The translations under genes and the position numbers were made by a program. Of a stretch of DNA of 33,235 nt, positions 7,440 through 14,630 are shown piece after piece (position 1 is the stretch's first letter; the number at the start of each line of letters is the position of its first letter). The notes beneath the pieces were generated by a model that worked only from the letters and a program-made list of their open reading frames with translations, did no database searches and was not told the DNA's origin. Origin of the DNA: CAZDDY01 sp964504455 (GTDB taxonomy: Bacteria > Patescibacteriota > Minisyncoccia > Phycocordibacterales > UBA9973). Where the stretch lies: NCBI GenBank assembly GCA_964504455.1, contig CAZDDY010000004.1, positions 1 through 33,235 on the forward strand, read 5' to 3'.

Positions 7440-7549
7440 AGTTATTTTTTATACAATAAAAAGGCCTGTCGGCCCTTATGAGCCCAAAAAGGGCTCTTAT
7501 CTACTTCGGACCATGGGATATCTATACAAAAGACAGATAGCCAGTAGAC
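7440..7549 (-). promoter_or_regulatory. Structured rpsF leader, candidate S6:S18 autoregulatory RNA
   Basis: In minus-strand order, TCTACTGGCTATC (7548-7536) pairs with GATATCC (7522-7516) and AGTAGA (7505-7500), leaving a one-sided 10-base bulge, CATGGTCCGA. Two more hairpins follow: GAGCCC/GGGCTC (7480-7496), and AAGG(G)CC/GGCCTT (7461-7477) running straight into a T run about 15 bases before the rpsF ATG, which resembles an attenuator. Bacterial rpsF leaders that bind the S6:S18 complex have a hairpin with a conserved CCG in a bulge. The match to that motif is my inference. Confidence 0.6.
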
Positions 7550-7555
7550 TTCGCT

Positions 7556-7584
7556 ACTATAGTGTTTTTGAGTATTTTTTGCAA
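7556..7584 (-). promoter_or_regulatory. rpsF operon promoter
   Basis: Minus-strand -35 TTGCAA (7584-7579), a 17-base spacer, and -10 TATAGT (7561-7556). Predicted start of transcription is near 7549. Confidence 0.8.
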
Positions 7585-7591
7585 CTCGTTA

Positions 7592-7620
7592 TTGACTTTT
7601 ATATCAAATTATAGTATAAT
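7592..7620 (+). promoter_or_regulatory. Near-consensus divergent promoter for two small genes
   Basis: -35 TTGACT (7592-7597), a 17-base spacer, and -10 TATAAT (7615-7620). It is the best sigma-70 promoter in the window, back to back with the rpsF promoter, with only 7 bases between the two -35 boxes. Confidence 0.9.
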
Positions 7621-7659
7621 TGCAACTGATATTATTTTATAAAAACCAAACCGCTTTTT

Positions 7660-7854
7660 ATGCCAATCTTAAGCAAGGTGTTTGATCCTTCAGAAAGGAC
7701 AATACCAAAAACAGAGAGGACGGGAGTGCCACTCGTTGAGATACTCAAGGTGGAACAATCCTACAAAAATCACATTCCTATTGACCCTAAGGTCTTCAAA
7801 AAACCGAACCGGGCAGTGCATGGAAAAATCAGAAAAATGAAACCCGCAGCCTAA
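7660..7854 (+). CDS. Small basic hypothetical protein (64 aa)
   Basis: 64 residues, no membrane segment, basic C-terminus (KVFKKPNRAVHGKIRKMKPAA). The N-terminal half contains PSERTIPKTERTGVPLVEILKVEQ. I do not recognise it. It is the first gene behind the near-consensus promoter at 7592-7620 and sits 10 bases before a second small basic gene, so the pair should be strongly co-expressed. Charge, size and divergent pairing with a ribosomal operon make an RNA- or ribosome-associated role possible, but that is inference only. Confidence 0.7.
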   Translation: MPILSKVFDPSERTIPKTERTGVPLVEILKVEQSYKNHIPIDPKVFKKPNRAVHGKIRKMKPAA

Positions 7855-7864
7855 AACCTAAAAA

Positions 7865-8092
7865 ATGGCAAAAATAAAAAGAGGCGACTTGGTACGAATA
7901 CGGCCAACCCTTAAAAAAACAATCATTCAGGGTTTTCTGGAAACGGACTTTTCTGAAGGCAAGGGCCTGACCTTGACCGAGTTCGGTTCAAAACAGAGCT
8001 ACTTTACGCCAATTTCTGGTGTAAAAAGAGCAAACAAAAAAACCCTAACTTTTGTGTCAGATGGAGTCAAATTCTCCATTATCCGACTCTAA
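7865..8092 (+). CDS. Small basic hypothetical protein (75 aa)
   Basis: 75 residues. It opens MAKIKRGDLVRIRPTLKK and continues with alternating short hydrophobic stretches (IIQGFLETDFSEGKGLTLTE, TLTFVSDGVKFSIIRL), a pattern expected of a small beta-barrel such as an SH3-like or KOW-like fold. That is a visual guess without a family match. Second gene of the strongly promoted pair. Its last 14 bases overlap the convergent tatD, and I see no separate terminator. Confidence 0.7.
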   Translation: MAKIKRGDLVRIRPTLKKTIIQGFLETDFSEGKGLTLTEFGSKQSYFTPISGVKRANKKTLTFVSDGVKFSIIRL

Positions 8093-8864
8093 AAGTTTTT
8101 ATAAAGTTACTACGAAGCTCCCCTGCAAGTTCTGCCAGCGGGAGTTTTTTTATTTCTGCAATTTTTTTAACAATCTCAACCACGTATGCAGGTTCGTTTG
8201 TTTTTCCTCGATATGGGTGAGGTGCTGCAAATGGGGCATCTGTTTCTGCATGAATTTTATCAATCGGCGCAAATGCAATGACTTCATCGTACTCTTTTGT
8301 AAAAGTGATCGGACCATCAAATGAAACAGAGAACCCTAGAGCAAAAACACGTTTTGCGATTTCAAGATTGCCGACAAAAAAATGAAAGTTGCCTGAAAGT
8401 TTTTCATTTGTTTTCTTTTTTTCCTCTAATATTGAAAGCACGTCTTCATATGCATCCATGCTCCCCTCTTTGGGTCGTGCATGAATCATCAGTGGCTTAT
8501 CAAGAAAAATAGCGAGCTCTATATGTTTCAGAAAAATTTCTTTTTGTCTTTTTTTTGTCTCTTCGTCATCTTTACGATAGTAATCGAGACCACATTCGCC
8601 AATTGCAACCACCCTTGGATGTTTTCCAAGTTTTTCATATTCTACACTGTCAAAGATCTCCTTTTCATTGTCAGTTGGATGAAGCCCGATGGTTGCCCAT
8701 ATGTCTTCATTTTTCTCAGCAATTATAATTGCCTGTTTCGAAGTCTCAAGATCTACTCCGACCGTAATCGTCTTTGTTTTTGCCTCCCGCATACGTTCTA
8801 TGACTTCTTCTAGGTTTTTTGAAAGAGGCTTTAGGTTTAGATGCGAATGAATATCGTAGTACAT
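8079..8864 (-). CDS. tatD: TatD-family metal-dependent DNase
   Basis: Amidohydrolase-fold nuclease (3'-5' exonuclease / DNA quality control in studied members). The 261 residues show the expected metal ligands: His6 and His8 in HSH, Glu90 in IGECGLDYY, His128 in MIHARP, His161 in NFHFFVG, and Asp209 in AETDAP. IGLHP at 59-63 is also typical. The family's usual HCFSG reads HFFVG here, but the His is kept. A minus-strand TATAGT (8872-8877) lies only 7 nt before the ATG, so the mRNA may be leaderless; a palindromic TATACT lies further upstream. Confidence 0.92.
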   Translation of the reverse strand: MYYDIHSHLNLKPLSKNLEEVIERMREAKTKTITVGVDLETSKQAIIIAEKNEDIWATIGLHPTDNEKEIFDSVEYEKLGKHPRVVAIGECGLDYYRKDDEETKKRQKEIFLKHIELAIFLDKPLMIHARPKEGSMDAYEDVLSILEEKKKTNEKLSGNFHFFVGNLEIAKRVFALGFSVSFDGPITFTKEYDEVIAFAPIDKIHAETDAPFAAPHPYRGKTNEPAYVVEIVKKIAEIKKLPLAELAGELRSNFIKTFRVG

Positions 8865-8871
8865 ACTTGAA

Positions 8872-8898
8872 ACTATATAATATTTACCAGTATACTGG
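8872..8898 (-). promoter_or_regulatory. tatD promoter region with palindrome CCAGTATACTGG
   Basis: The 12-base perfect palindrome CCAGTATACTGG (8887-8898) contains a minus-strand -10 TATACT with a possible -35 TTGTTT 16 bases upstream. A second -10, TATAGT (8872-8877), lies 7 bases before the ATG. The palindrome could be an operator. Confidence 0.4.
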
Positions 8899-8938
8899 GG
8901 CTTGACTTTTAAACAAAGTTTGCAAAAATAGACTTGAA

Positions 8939-8997
8939 GGAATGAGTGAACATGTAGAGAACAGGAGAAATCGTGTTATTAAATGTTCACTTATTCT
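8939..8997 (+). repeat. 14-bp inverted repeat before a small membrane-protein gene
   Basis: GAATGAGTGAACAT (8940-8953) pairs along its whole length as RNA with ATGTTCACTTATTC (8983-8996), using one G-U pair, around a 29-base loop. An outer G-T pair adds one more step. The loop contains AGGAG followed after 5 bases by a GTG that opens an 8-codon frame ending at TAA (8998-9000). It lies just before the gene at 9018. Confidence 0.6.
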
Positions 8998-9017
8998 AAA
9001 AACTTAAAAACTACACA

Positions 9018-9356
9018 ATGGAAACAAAAGTCACCCTTGTATTTACGCTTATTTTAGCTGTATTCTTTTTCGTATTTTCACATTTCAGGGATGAAAAAAA
9101 CATTCAAATGCTTGAGGGAGTTTGTGCTTTTATTTTTTTGATAACTGTATTTTGGGTCCTCATTTTGACCCTCTTAAAAAGAAAAAACACTCTCTACCCA
9201 ATCATGGGAACGATATTTGGTTTTTTTATTTTTGTTACAGTGCCTTATGTATATATTGCACTTTGGTATGAAATCTTGCATATCTGTAGCTACGGTGTTT
9301 CACTTTTTTCTGTAGCTCATATACTAAAACCAAAAAATTCAGAAATATTCACTTAA
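9018..9356 (+). CDS. Small multi-pass membrane protein (112 aa)
   Basis: 112 residues with four predicted membrane helices (about 5-24, 34-53, 59-80 and 82-101) separated by short loops, for example HFRDEKNIQM and LKRKNTL. No family recognised. The ATG is preceded by TAAAAACTTAAAAA and, further up, by the strong inverted repeat at 8940-8996. A perfect terminator follows. A similar-sized membrane gene with the same 5' motif comes next. Confidence 0.65.
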   Translation: METKVTLVFTLILAVFFFVFSHFRDEKNIQMLEGVCAFIFLITVFWVLILTLLKRKNTLYPIMGTIFGFFIFVTVPYVYIALWYEILHICSYGVSLFSVAHILKPKNSEIFT

Positions 9357-9366
9357 GGTCTAACTT

Positions 9367-9392
9367 ATCTGTGCTTCGCACAGATTTTTTTT
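9367..9392 (+). terminator. Terminator after the 112-aa gene
   Basis: ATCTGTGC and GCACAGAT (9367-9385) form an 8-bp stem with a TTC loop, followed by eight T. Confidence 0.93.
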
Positions 9393-9418
9393 GTAAAAAA
9401 TATATTTTATAGTATAGT
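9391..9418 (+). promoter_or_regulatory. Promoter of the 144-aa gene
   Basis: -35 TTGTAA (9391-9396), a 16-base spacer, and -10 TATAGT (9413-9418), with a second TATAGT at 9408-9413. The -35 starts inside the T run of the preceding terminator. Confidence 0.65.
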
Positions 9419-9446
9419 TTCCAAGAATTAAAAACTTAAAATAGTA

Positions 9447-9881
9447 ATGGAAACGCAACAAAATACTCACCCAACTTTAGGCTGGCAAGACATTATCCCG
9501 GTACTCTCATTGGTAGTTTCGGCTCTAATGCCGGTTTTACATGGGTACATGGTGTATGAAAAATTTGAGAAACCAAGTGTTCCTTACCCTTTTTGGATGA
9601 ATACGACCCTTATTATCCAAACAGTAAGTATGGCCATACTTACTGTTGTAATGTCTTTCAGACATTCGTGGAAGATGTTGTATCATCGTTTAAGAATACT
9701 AATACTGGCTGTTTTTTTTACCCTAACAAATGTACTTTTTTGGAGGATAGAAATCAACTGGATAAATATAATCTGGGGTTGGCTGTTTCTTTTTTTCTAT
9801 TTTAGACAAGTGTATATAATTATATATAAACCCCTACCAAGAATTGAAGACACGATAAGAGACGCTCAGACTGGCCACTAA
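9447..9881 (+). CDS. Four-TM hypothetical membrane protein (144 aa)
   Basis: 144 residues with membrane helices at about 14-34, 50-69, 83-100 and 104-124; the third and fourth are Trp/Phe-rich (ILILAVFFTLTNVLFW, INIIWGWLFLFFYF). The tail is hydrophilic (IEDTIRDAQTGH). No family recognised. Its leader has the same AAAAACTTAAAA word 5 bases before the ATG as the previous gene. It ends in a bidirectional terminator shared with metG. Confidence 0.7.
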   Translation: METQQNTHPTLGWQDIIPVLSLVVSALMPVLHGYMVYEKFEKPSVPYPFWMNTTLIIQTVSMAILTVVMSFRHSWKMLYHRLRILILAVFFTLTNVLFWRIEINWINIIWGWLFLFFYFRQVYIIIYKPLPRIEDTIRDAQTGH

Positions 9882-9895
9882 ATAAATAGTTCAAC

Positions 9896-9923
9896 AAAAA
9901 AACCTTCACGTGAAGGTTTTTTA
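9896..9923. terminator. Bidirectional terminator
   Basis: The perfect palindrome AACCTTCACGTGAAGGTT (9901-9918) lies between an A-tract and a T-tract. It ends the 144-aa gene and metG, whose stop codon lies in its edge. Confidence 0.92.
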
Positions 9924-11366
9924 TTTTCGTAAAAAGAGTGGTGTCTCAGGGGATTTATTTTGTTCTACCAGTTCTTTTATTTTTTTTGACGTCTCAGGTA
10001 AAAATGGTTCGAGCATACTCCCAACTTCATATAAGCCAAGCACCAAATCTCTAAGCAACCCCTTTGCAACTTCTGGTTCTGTTTTTATAAGTTTAAAAGG
10101 CTCTTTTTGTTGAATCAGAGTATCAAGGGTTGAAACCTTATCAAAAATCATTTTCATTGCACTATGTAACTCAAAGTTATTTATTGCATTCCAAAACAAC
10201 GGTTCGTCAACTGACTTCATTGAAACACTAATGGATTCTTCTAAATATGTTTCTGCCATTTTCATAATTCGAGATGTGAGATTACCTATACCATTTGCAA
10301 GTTTTGCATTATAGGCATCATGAAAAGCCTCTTTGGTAAAAGGGCTATCTTCAAACATCGAAACCTCGCCAACAACAAAATATCTTAAGGCTTCAGTACC
10401 ATATTCGCGAACAAGTTCCTCTGGTGAAACTACATTTCCAAGCGATTTAGACATTTTTATGCCTCCGGCACCAGTAAAAAAACCATTAATGACTATTTTA
10501 TGGGAGTTTGGAAGGTGAGCCGCCATAAGCATTGCTTGCCACATTGCTGACTGTTGGCGAAGGTTATCTTTTCCACAGTATTGAATATTGTTCTCTCCGG
10601 TCCAGAATTTTGAAAAAAGCTCTGTATCGCTTGGCCACCCAAGTGTTGAAATATAATTTACAAGTGCATCAAACCATACATACATCACTTGTGTCTCATC
10701 TCCTGGTACTGGGACTCCCCATGGCATCTTTGATGCTACACGAGAGATGGAAAAGTCTTCGAGGCCTCTTTGCACAAACGCTTTGATTTCATTAAATCTA
10801 AAATCAGGTACAACAAAAGTTGGATGTGATTCATAAAAATTCAAGAGTGGTTTCTGAAACTCTGAAAACTTAAAGAAATAATTTTCTTCATCGCGAAGCT
10901 CAATATCTTTGTTTGGATGTATAGGACACTTCCCTTCTTCGTTTAACTCGGAATCAGTTTTCTCAAGCTCACATCCAATGCAATATTTTATTTTGTAGTT
11001 TTTTTTGTATATAAATCCATTTTCATTACATCGATTCCAAAAAGCTTGTGCTGCCTTTTCATGTTTTGTATCTGTTGTCCGAATAAACACAATATCTTCT
11101 GATACACCTAAAAGTGGCTTAAGCTTTTTAAAGCTCTCTGCGTATTTATCGACATAGGATTTCACATCTTCTCCTGCTTCTTGAGATGCTACCCAAAGCT
11201 TTTGTCCATGCTCGTCGGTTCCTGTATTAAAAAAGACCTCAAAACCCTGTAATTTCTTTGCACGTGCGACAATATCTGCTCGAATAAGCTCCATCGCAAA
11301 GCCTACGTGAGGCTCTGCGTTTACATACGGCAATGTTGTCGTTATATAAAAATACTTCTTATCCAT
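9921..11366 (-). CDS. metG: Methionyl-tRNA synthetase
   Basis: Charges tRNA-Met with methionine. 481 residues from the ATG at 11366 (MDKKYFYITTTLPYVN); a longer frame to 11420 would overlap the upstream gene, while this start lies 4 bases after its stop. Class I motifs are clear: HVGF in the HIGH position, the KMSKS loop in GGIKMSKSLGNVVSPEEL, and DEHGQK. One zinc-knuckle-like element reads CIGC...CPIH. The protein ends after the anticodon-binding helices and lacks the C-terminal tRNA-binding domain found in longer bacterial forms, so it is the short type. Probable operon with the upstream permease. Confidence 0.97.
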   Translation of the reverse strand: MDKKYFYITTTLPYVNAEPHVGFAMELIRADIVARAKKLQGFEVFFNTGTDEHGQKLWVASQEAGEDVKSYVDKYAESFKKLKPLLGVSEDIVFIRTTDTKHEKAAQAFWNRCNENGFIYKKNYKIKYCIGCELEKTDSELNEEGKCPIHPNKDIELRDEENYFFKFSEFQKPLLNFYESHPTFVVPDFRFNEIKAFVQRGLEDFSISRVASKMPWGVPVPGDETQVMYVWFDALVNYISTLGWPSDTELFSKFWTGENNIQYCGKDNLRQQSAMWQAMLMAAHLPNSHKIVINGFFTGAGGIKMSKSLGNVVSPEELVREYGTEALRYFVVGEVSMFEDSPFTKEAFHDAYNAKLANGIGNLTSRIMKMAETYLEESISVSMKSVDEPLFWNAINNFELHSAMKMIFDKVSTLDTLIQQKEPFKLIKTEPEVAKGLLRDLVLGLYEVGSMLEPFLPETSKKIKELVEQNKSPETPLFLRK

Positions 11367-11370
11367 AAAA

Positions 11371-12489
11371 CTAGAGTGGCTCTCCTGGCTGGCGAATTTT
11401 TTCTTGAATATAGCGTGCACTCGACTTTACCTTTTCAATGTCTGCAATATATTCCAAAAGACATACAGTAACAGGGATTGCTAAGAATATCCCCCAGAAT
11501 CCTCCTAGTGTAGCTCCAATCAAAAGGGCAAGGATAACAACAAGTGGCGGTATACCGATCATTCTACGGGCAATTGCAGGCCCAATAAAGTAGTTTTCTG
11601 CTTGCTGAATAACTATAAAGAGTAGTGATGTCCATAAAGCGGTTGTACCTCCACCTGAAGCATATGCAAGACCGACAACAGGAATAAAGGCAAATAAAAG
11701 ACCATACGGTATAAGCTCTGAAAGTCCAGCAATAATTGCGAGAACAAGAGCGTATTTAACACCAATAATGGTAAGGCCGATGTACACAAGCACTCCGATA
11801 ATAAGCCCTAAAAGAAGCTGCCCTCGCATCCAAAGAGCTATTTTGTGCTGAGTACGATTCCAAAGAGAAATAACATATGCTTCATGTCTTACTGGGGTAA
11901 CAATTCGAATGAATGTCTCTATCCCACCTTTTTGAATTGAGAGATAGAAAGAAATAATAATTATAAGAACAAGATTTGCAATACTTCCAAAGATAAGACC
12001 AGCACTTTTTACTACACTTGATGAAATACCAGAAAGATAGACTTGGGCATTTCGAAGTGTTTCAAAAAATGTACTTTCACTTCCAGAAATTGTATTAACA
12101 AAATTTTGTGTATTTGAAAGTGTATATGGACCAATGGTATCGATTATAAAATCCTTTGGAAAAATACTTCTGATCAAAGAAATCAAAGAAGAGGCTTCTT
12201 CAAGAAGGACTGGTGCAAACAAATAGAATACACCGACCAAAAATGCTAGTCCAAAAACATACACGAAAACAACCGTAAGCATTCTTGGTAGTTTAAATTT
12301 TACCTCTCCCCACACAACCACATCTTCTACAAAAGAAGCAATCACTATTGAAGTAAGGACAACTAAAATAATATTTTTTAATTCAAAAGCAAGAAATATT
12401 AAAAGGCCAATGAGCACGATTTCGATAATCGTCTTGGTTCGAATTTCAACAAGCAATCGCTCTTTTTTTGGCATTTCTGGAGGTTGCAT
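11371..12489 (-). CDS. AI-2E family permease
   Basis: 372 residues of the AI-2E/PerM exporter-like family (UPF0118): paired N-terminal helices (IEIVLIGLLIFLAF, IILVVLTSIVIASFVEDVV), a cytoplasmic helical region (about 85-150) and a C-terminal membrane block with GLSELIPYGLLFAFIPVV and IGIPPLVVILALLIGATLGGFWGIFLAIPV. Substrates vary in the family and cannot be told here. The ATG at 12489 or an internal one (MPKKERLL, five codons on) could be used. An extended -10 (TGGTATACT, 12501-12509, minus) lies 11 bases upstream. A second family member is at 26421-27437. Confidence 0.9.
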   Translation of the reverse strand: MQPPEMPKKERLLVEIRTKTIIEIVLIGLLIFLAFELKNIILVVLTSIVIASFVEDVVVWGEVKFKLPRMLTVVFVYVFGLAFLVGVFYLFAPVLLEEASSLISLIRSIFPKDFIIDTIGPYTLSNTQNFVNTISGSESTFFETLRNAQVYLSGISSSVVKSAGLIFGSIANLVLIIIISFYLSIQKGGIETFIRIVTPVRHEAYVISLWNRTQHKIALWMRGQLLLGLIIGVLVYIGLTIIGVKYALVLAIIAGLSELIPYGLLFAFIPVVGLAYASGGGTTALWTSLLFIVIQQAENYFIGPAIARRMIGIPPLVVILALLIGATLGGFWGIFLAIPVTVCLLEYIADIEKVKSSARYIQEKIRQPGEPL

Positions 12490-12500
12490 AATACGGGTTC

Positions 12501-12509
12501 AGTATACCA
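12501..12509 (-). promoter_or_regulatory. Extended -10 promoter of the permease-metG operon
   Basis: Minus-strand TGGTATACT, 11 bases before the ATG at 12489. No -35 match, and a leader of only about 4 nt. Confidence 0.55.
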
Positions 12510-12559
12510 CTTGAGACGTACTCCCTCATAGTTTTCTTGCAGAAATTGTTTCTTACGTG

Positions 12560-12633
12560 TCCATCCTCCTGGATTCGAACCAGGGACCCCAGAGGTATAA
12601 GCTCTGTGCTCTAACCAACTGAGCTAAGGATGG
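12560..12633 (-). tRNA. tRNA-Ile, anticodon UAU
   Basis: Full cloverleaf of 74 nt: acceptor CCATCCT/AGGATGG, D-arm GCTC/GAGC with AGTTGGTTA, anticodon stem CAGAG/CTCTG with loop CTTATAC, a 5-base variable loop (GGGTC), and T-arm CCTGG TTCGAAT CCAGG. The loop gives anticodon UAU (12599-12597), which decodes AUA. Discriminator base A; CCA is not encoded. The first pair is C1-G72, unusual for an isoleucine tRNA. Most bacteria read AUA with tRNA-Ile(CAU) modified to lysidine; a genuine UAU form is uncommon. Confidence 0.93.
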
Positions 12634-12663
12634 GTAATCTAGATTGATTTTACTTATTTTCAC

Positions 12664-12692
12664 AAAAAATAAAAGCCCCGAGAAGGGCTTTT
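12664..12692 (-). terminator. ftsH terminator overlapping its stop codon
   Basis: AAAAGCCC (12671-12678) pairs with GGGCTTTT (12685-12692). On the minus strand a T-rich run follows. The stop TAA (12691-12693) is part of the stem. Confidence 0.88.
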
Positions 12693-14595
12693 ATGAAAGA
12701 GGAGGAGTTTCAGCTTTTTTCTTTAAAGGAATTCCATGAAGAGAAAGGATTTCCTCGTATTCTTTTTGCTCCAATGTTTCAACCTCAATAAGTTTTTGGG
12801 CAACAGCATCAAGCACTTCTTTTTTTTCCGAAAGAATTTTTCGAGCCTTTTTAAGTGATTCATTCATTATTTTTGAAACCTCTTCATCTATTTTTGAAGC
12901 CCACTCTTCAGAATAGACCTTACTTTCTTCCATATGACCGAACATTGGTCGTCCACCATTTGATTCAAACGCGATTGGTCCAAGTTCTTCGCTCATTCCA
13001 AAACGAGTCACCATGGCACGTGCTAAGTTTGAAGATACTTGTAAATCGTTTGAGGGGCCAGTGGTTGTATCACCAAAAGTCATTTCCTCTGCAACAAACC
13101 CGCCGAGTGACACAACAATATCATCAAGAAATTCATTTTTTGACTGCAATTTTCTATCTTCAAGAGGAAGTTTGAGTGTGTATCCACCAGCATTTCCTCG
13201 AGGGATAATGGTCACTTTATGTACCGGATCAGCAAAAGGGAGTACCGATGCTAAAACTGCGTGACCTCCTTCGTGGTACGCGGTAATTTTCTTTTCGGCT
13301 TCATTCATAAGATGACTTCTTCTTTCTGGTCCGAGCATAACTTTTTCTATTGACCGAATAAGATCAAACTGTGCTACTTTTTTACGGTTTTCTCGAGCCG
13401 TTAGTATTGCTGCTTCATTCATTAGAGAATAGAGATCCGCACCAGAAAATCCTGGTGTTCTCTCTGAAATAAGTGCGATATTGACGTCTTCAGCAAGTGG
13501 CTTCTTTTTAGCATGAAGCATTAAAATTTCTTCTCTATCTCTCCGGTCAGGTAAATCAAGTACAACGCGTCGATCAAAACGACCTGGGCGAAGCAAAGCT
13601 GGGTCAAGTACGTCTGAACGATTTGTTGCTGCCATGACAATTACTTTTTCATTTGGCTCAAAGCCGTCCATTTCAACCAATATCTGGTTTAAGGTTTGCT
13701 CTCGTTCATCATTTCCTCCACCCATACCAAATCCGCGAACACGACCAACGGCATCAATTTCATCAACAAAAATGATAGCGGGAGCCGAACGTTTTGCTGT
13801 TTGGAACAAATCTCGTACACGTGAAGCACCAACTCCAACAAACATCTCAACAAACTCTGATCCAGAAAGATGAAAAAATGGGACCCCTGCTTCTCCTGCG
13901 ACAGCCCGGGCAAGGAGTGTTTTTCCTGTTCCTGGTGCACCTGTCAGAAGAACACCTTTTGGTATTTCAGCACCAATCTCTAAAAATTTCTGAGGATTTT
14001 TTAAGAAATCAACAATTTCTGCAAGTTCTTGCTTTGCCTCTCGGGCACCTGCAACATCTTTAAAAGTAACTTGATTCTTTGGATCATCAGGAGAAGTCAT
14101 TTTTGCTTTTGATTGACCAAAACTAAATGCTTGCATGCCTTGCCCCTTAACTTGCCTTGTAAGCATCCAAATCAAAAAACCCACTAAAATAATTGGGAGA
14201 AGAATTGGAAATACATTAAAGAAAAAAGAACTGAGGCCACTTGCGGTTTTTACGTTTATGTCAGTTGCTCCAATTTTTTCTGAGCTCACACCATAATTTT
14301 TTAGTGTTTCAACAATTCCGGCTTCGGGCTCCTTTATTGCTTTCTTTTTTGAATCATCTTTCAATATGACAGAAACTTTTGATCCATACACTTCTATAGA
14401 TTTAACTTCACTATTTTCAACAAGACGCGCGACTTGGGAGAGTGAAACTTGTTCGTCTCCTTTAAATCGTTTACTTATTTCTCCATACACAAAGCTAACG
14501 GCCATCAAAAGAAGGATGATTGAAAAAAGTTGTGTAATAAAATTTGGGGCTTTTTTATTTTGAGGTATCTGTCTTTTAGGAATTTTCTTATCCAT
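12691..14595 (-). CDS. ftsH: ATP-dependent zinc metalloprotease FtsH
   Basis: Membrane-anchored AAA+ protease that degrades unassembled membrane proteins and some regulators. From the ATG at 14595 it has 634 residues: TM1 about 18-38, a periplasmic domain, TM2 about 123-147, Walker A GAPGTGKT 219-226, Walker B IIFVDEID 274-281, the second region of homology ending LLRPGRFDR, zinc site HEGGH 441-445 and the third ligand Asp517 in GPSNDLQ. The frame extends upstream to 14649, but that part covers the preceding terminator and the promoter. The -10 TATAAT lies 6 bases before the ATG, so the mRNA is predicted to be leaderless. Confidence 0.97.
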   Translation of the reverse strand: MDKKIPKRQIPQNKKAPNFITQLFSIILLLMAVSFVYGEISKRFKGDEQVSLSQVARLVENSEVKSIEVYGSKVSVILKDDSKKKAIKEPEAGIVETLKNYGVSSEKIGATDINVKTASGLSSFFFNVFPILLPIILVGFLIWMLTRQVKGQGMQAFSFGQSKAKMTSPDDPKNQVTFKDVAGAREAKQELAEIVDFLKNPQKFLEIGAEIPKGVLLTGAPGTGKTLLARAVAGEAGVPFFHLSGSEFVEMFVGVGASRVRDLFQTAKRSAPAIIFVDEIDAVGRVRGFGMGGGNDEREQTLNQILVEMDGFEPNEKVIVMAATNRSDVLDPALLRPGRFDRRVVLDLPDRRDREEILMLHAKKKPLAEDVNIALISERTPGFSGADLYSLMNEAAILTARENRKKVAQFDLIRSIEKVMLGPERRSHLMNEAEKKITAYHEGGHAVLASVLPFADPVHKVTIIPRGNAGGYTLKLPLEDRKLQSKNEFLDDIVVSLGGFVAEEMTFGDTTTGPSNDLQVSSNLARAMVTRFGMSEELGPIAFESNGGRPMFGHMEESKVYSEEWASKIDEEVSKIMNESLKKARKILSEKKEVLDAVAQKLIEVETLEQKEYEEILSLHGIPLKKKAETPPLS

Positions 14596-14601
14596 AGGGC
14601 G

Positions 14602-14630
14602 ATTATACGGGTAAAAAGAGCCTAAAACAA
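14602..14630 (-). promoter_or_regulatory. ftsH promoter, -35 inside a terminator loop
   Basis: Minus-strand -35 TTGTTT (14630-14625), a 17-base spacer, and -10 TATAAT (14607-14602), 6 bases before the ATG. The -35 is the loop of the upstream gene's terminator hairpin. Confidence 0.85.

Noticed and set aside
6973..7614. 213-codon open frame on the plus strand
   Set aside because: Antisense to rpsF and its leader; Ser-rich composition follows from the reversed Lys/Glu codons of rpsF.
11367..11420. N-terminal extension of methionyl-tRNA synthetase by 18 residues
   Set aside because: It overlaps the end of the AI-2E gene and lies before the conserved start KKYFYITTTLPYVN.
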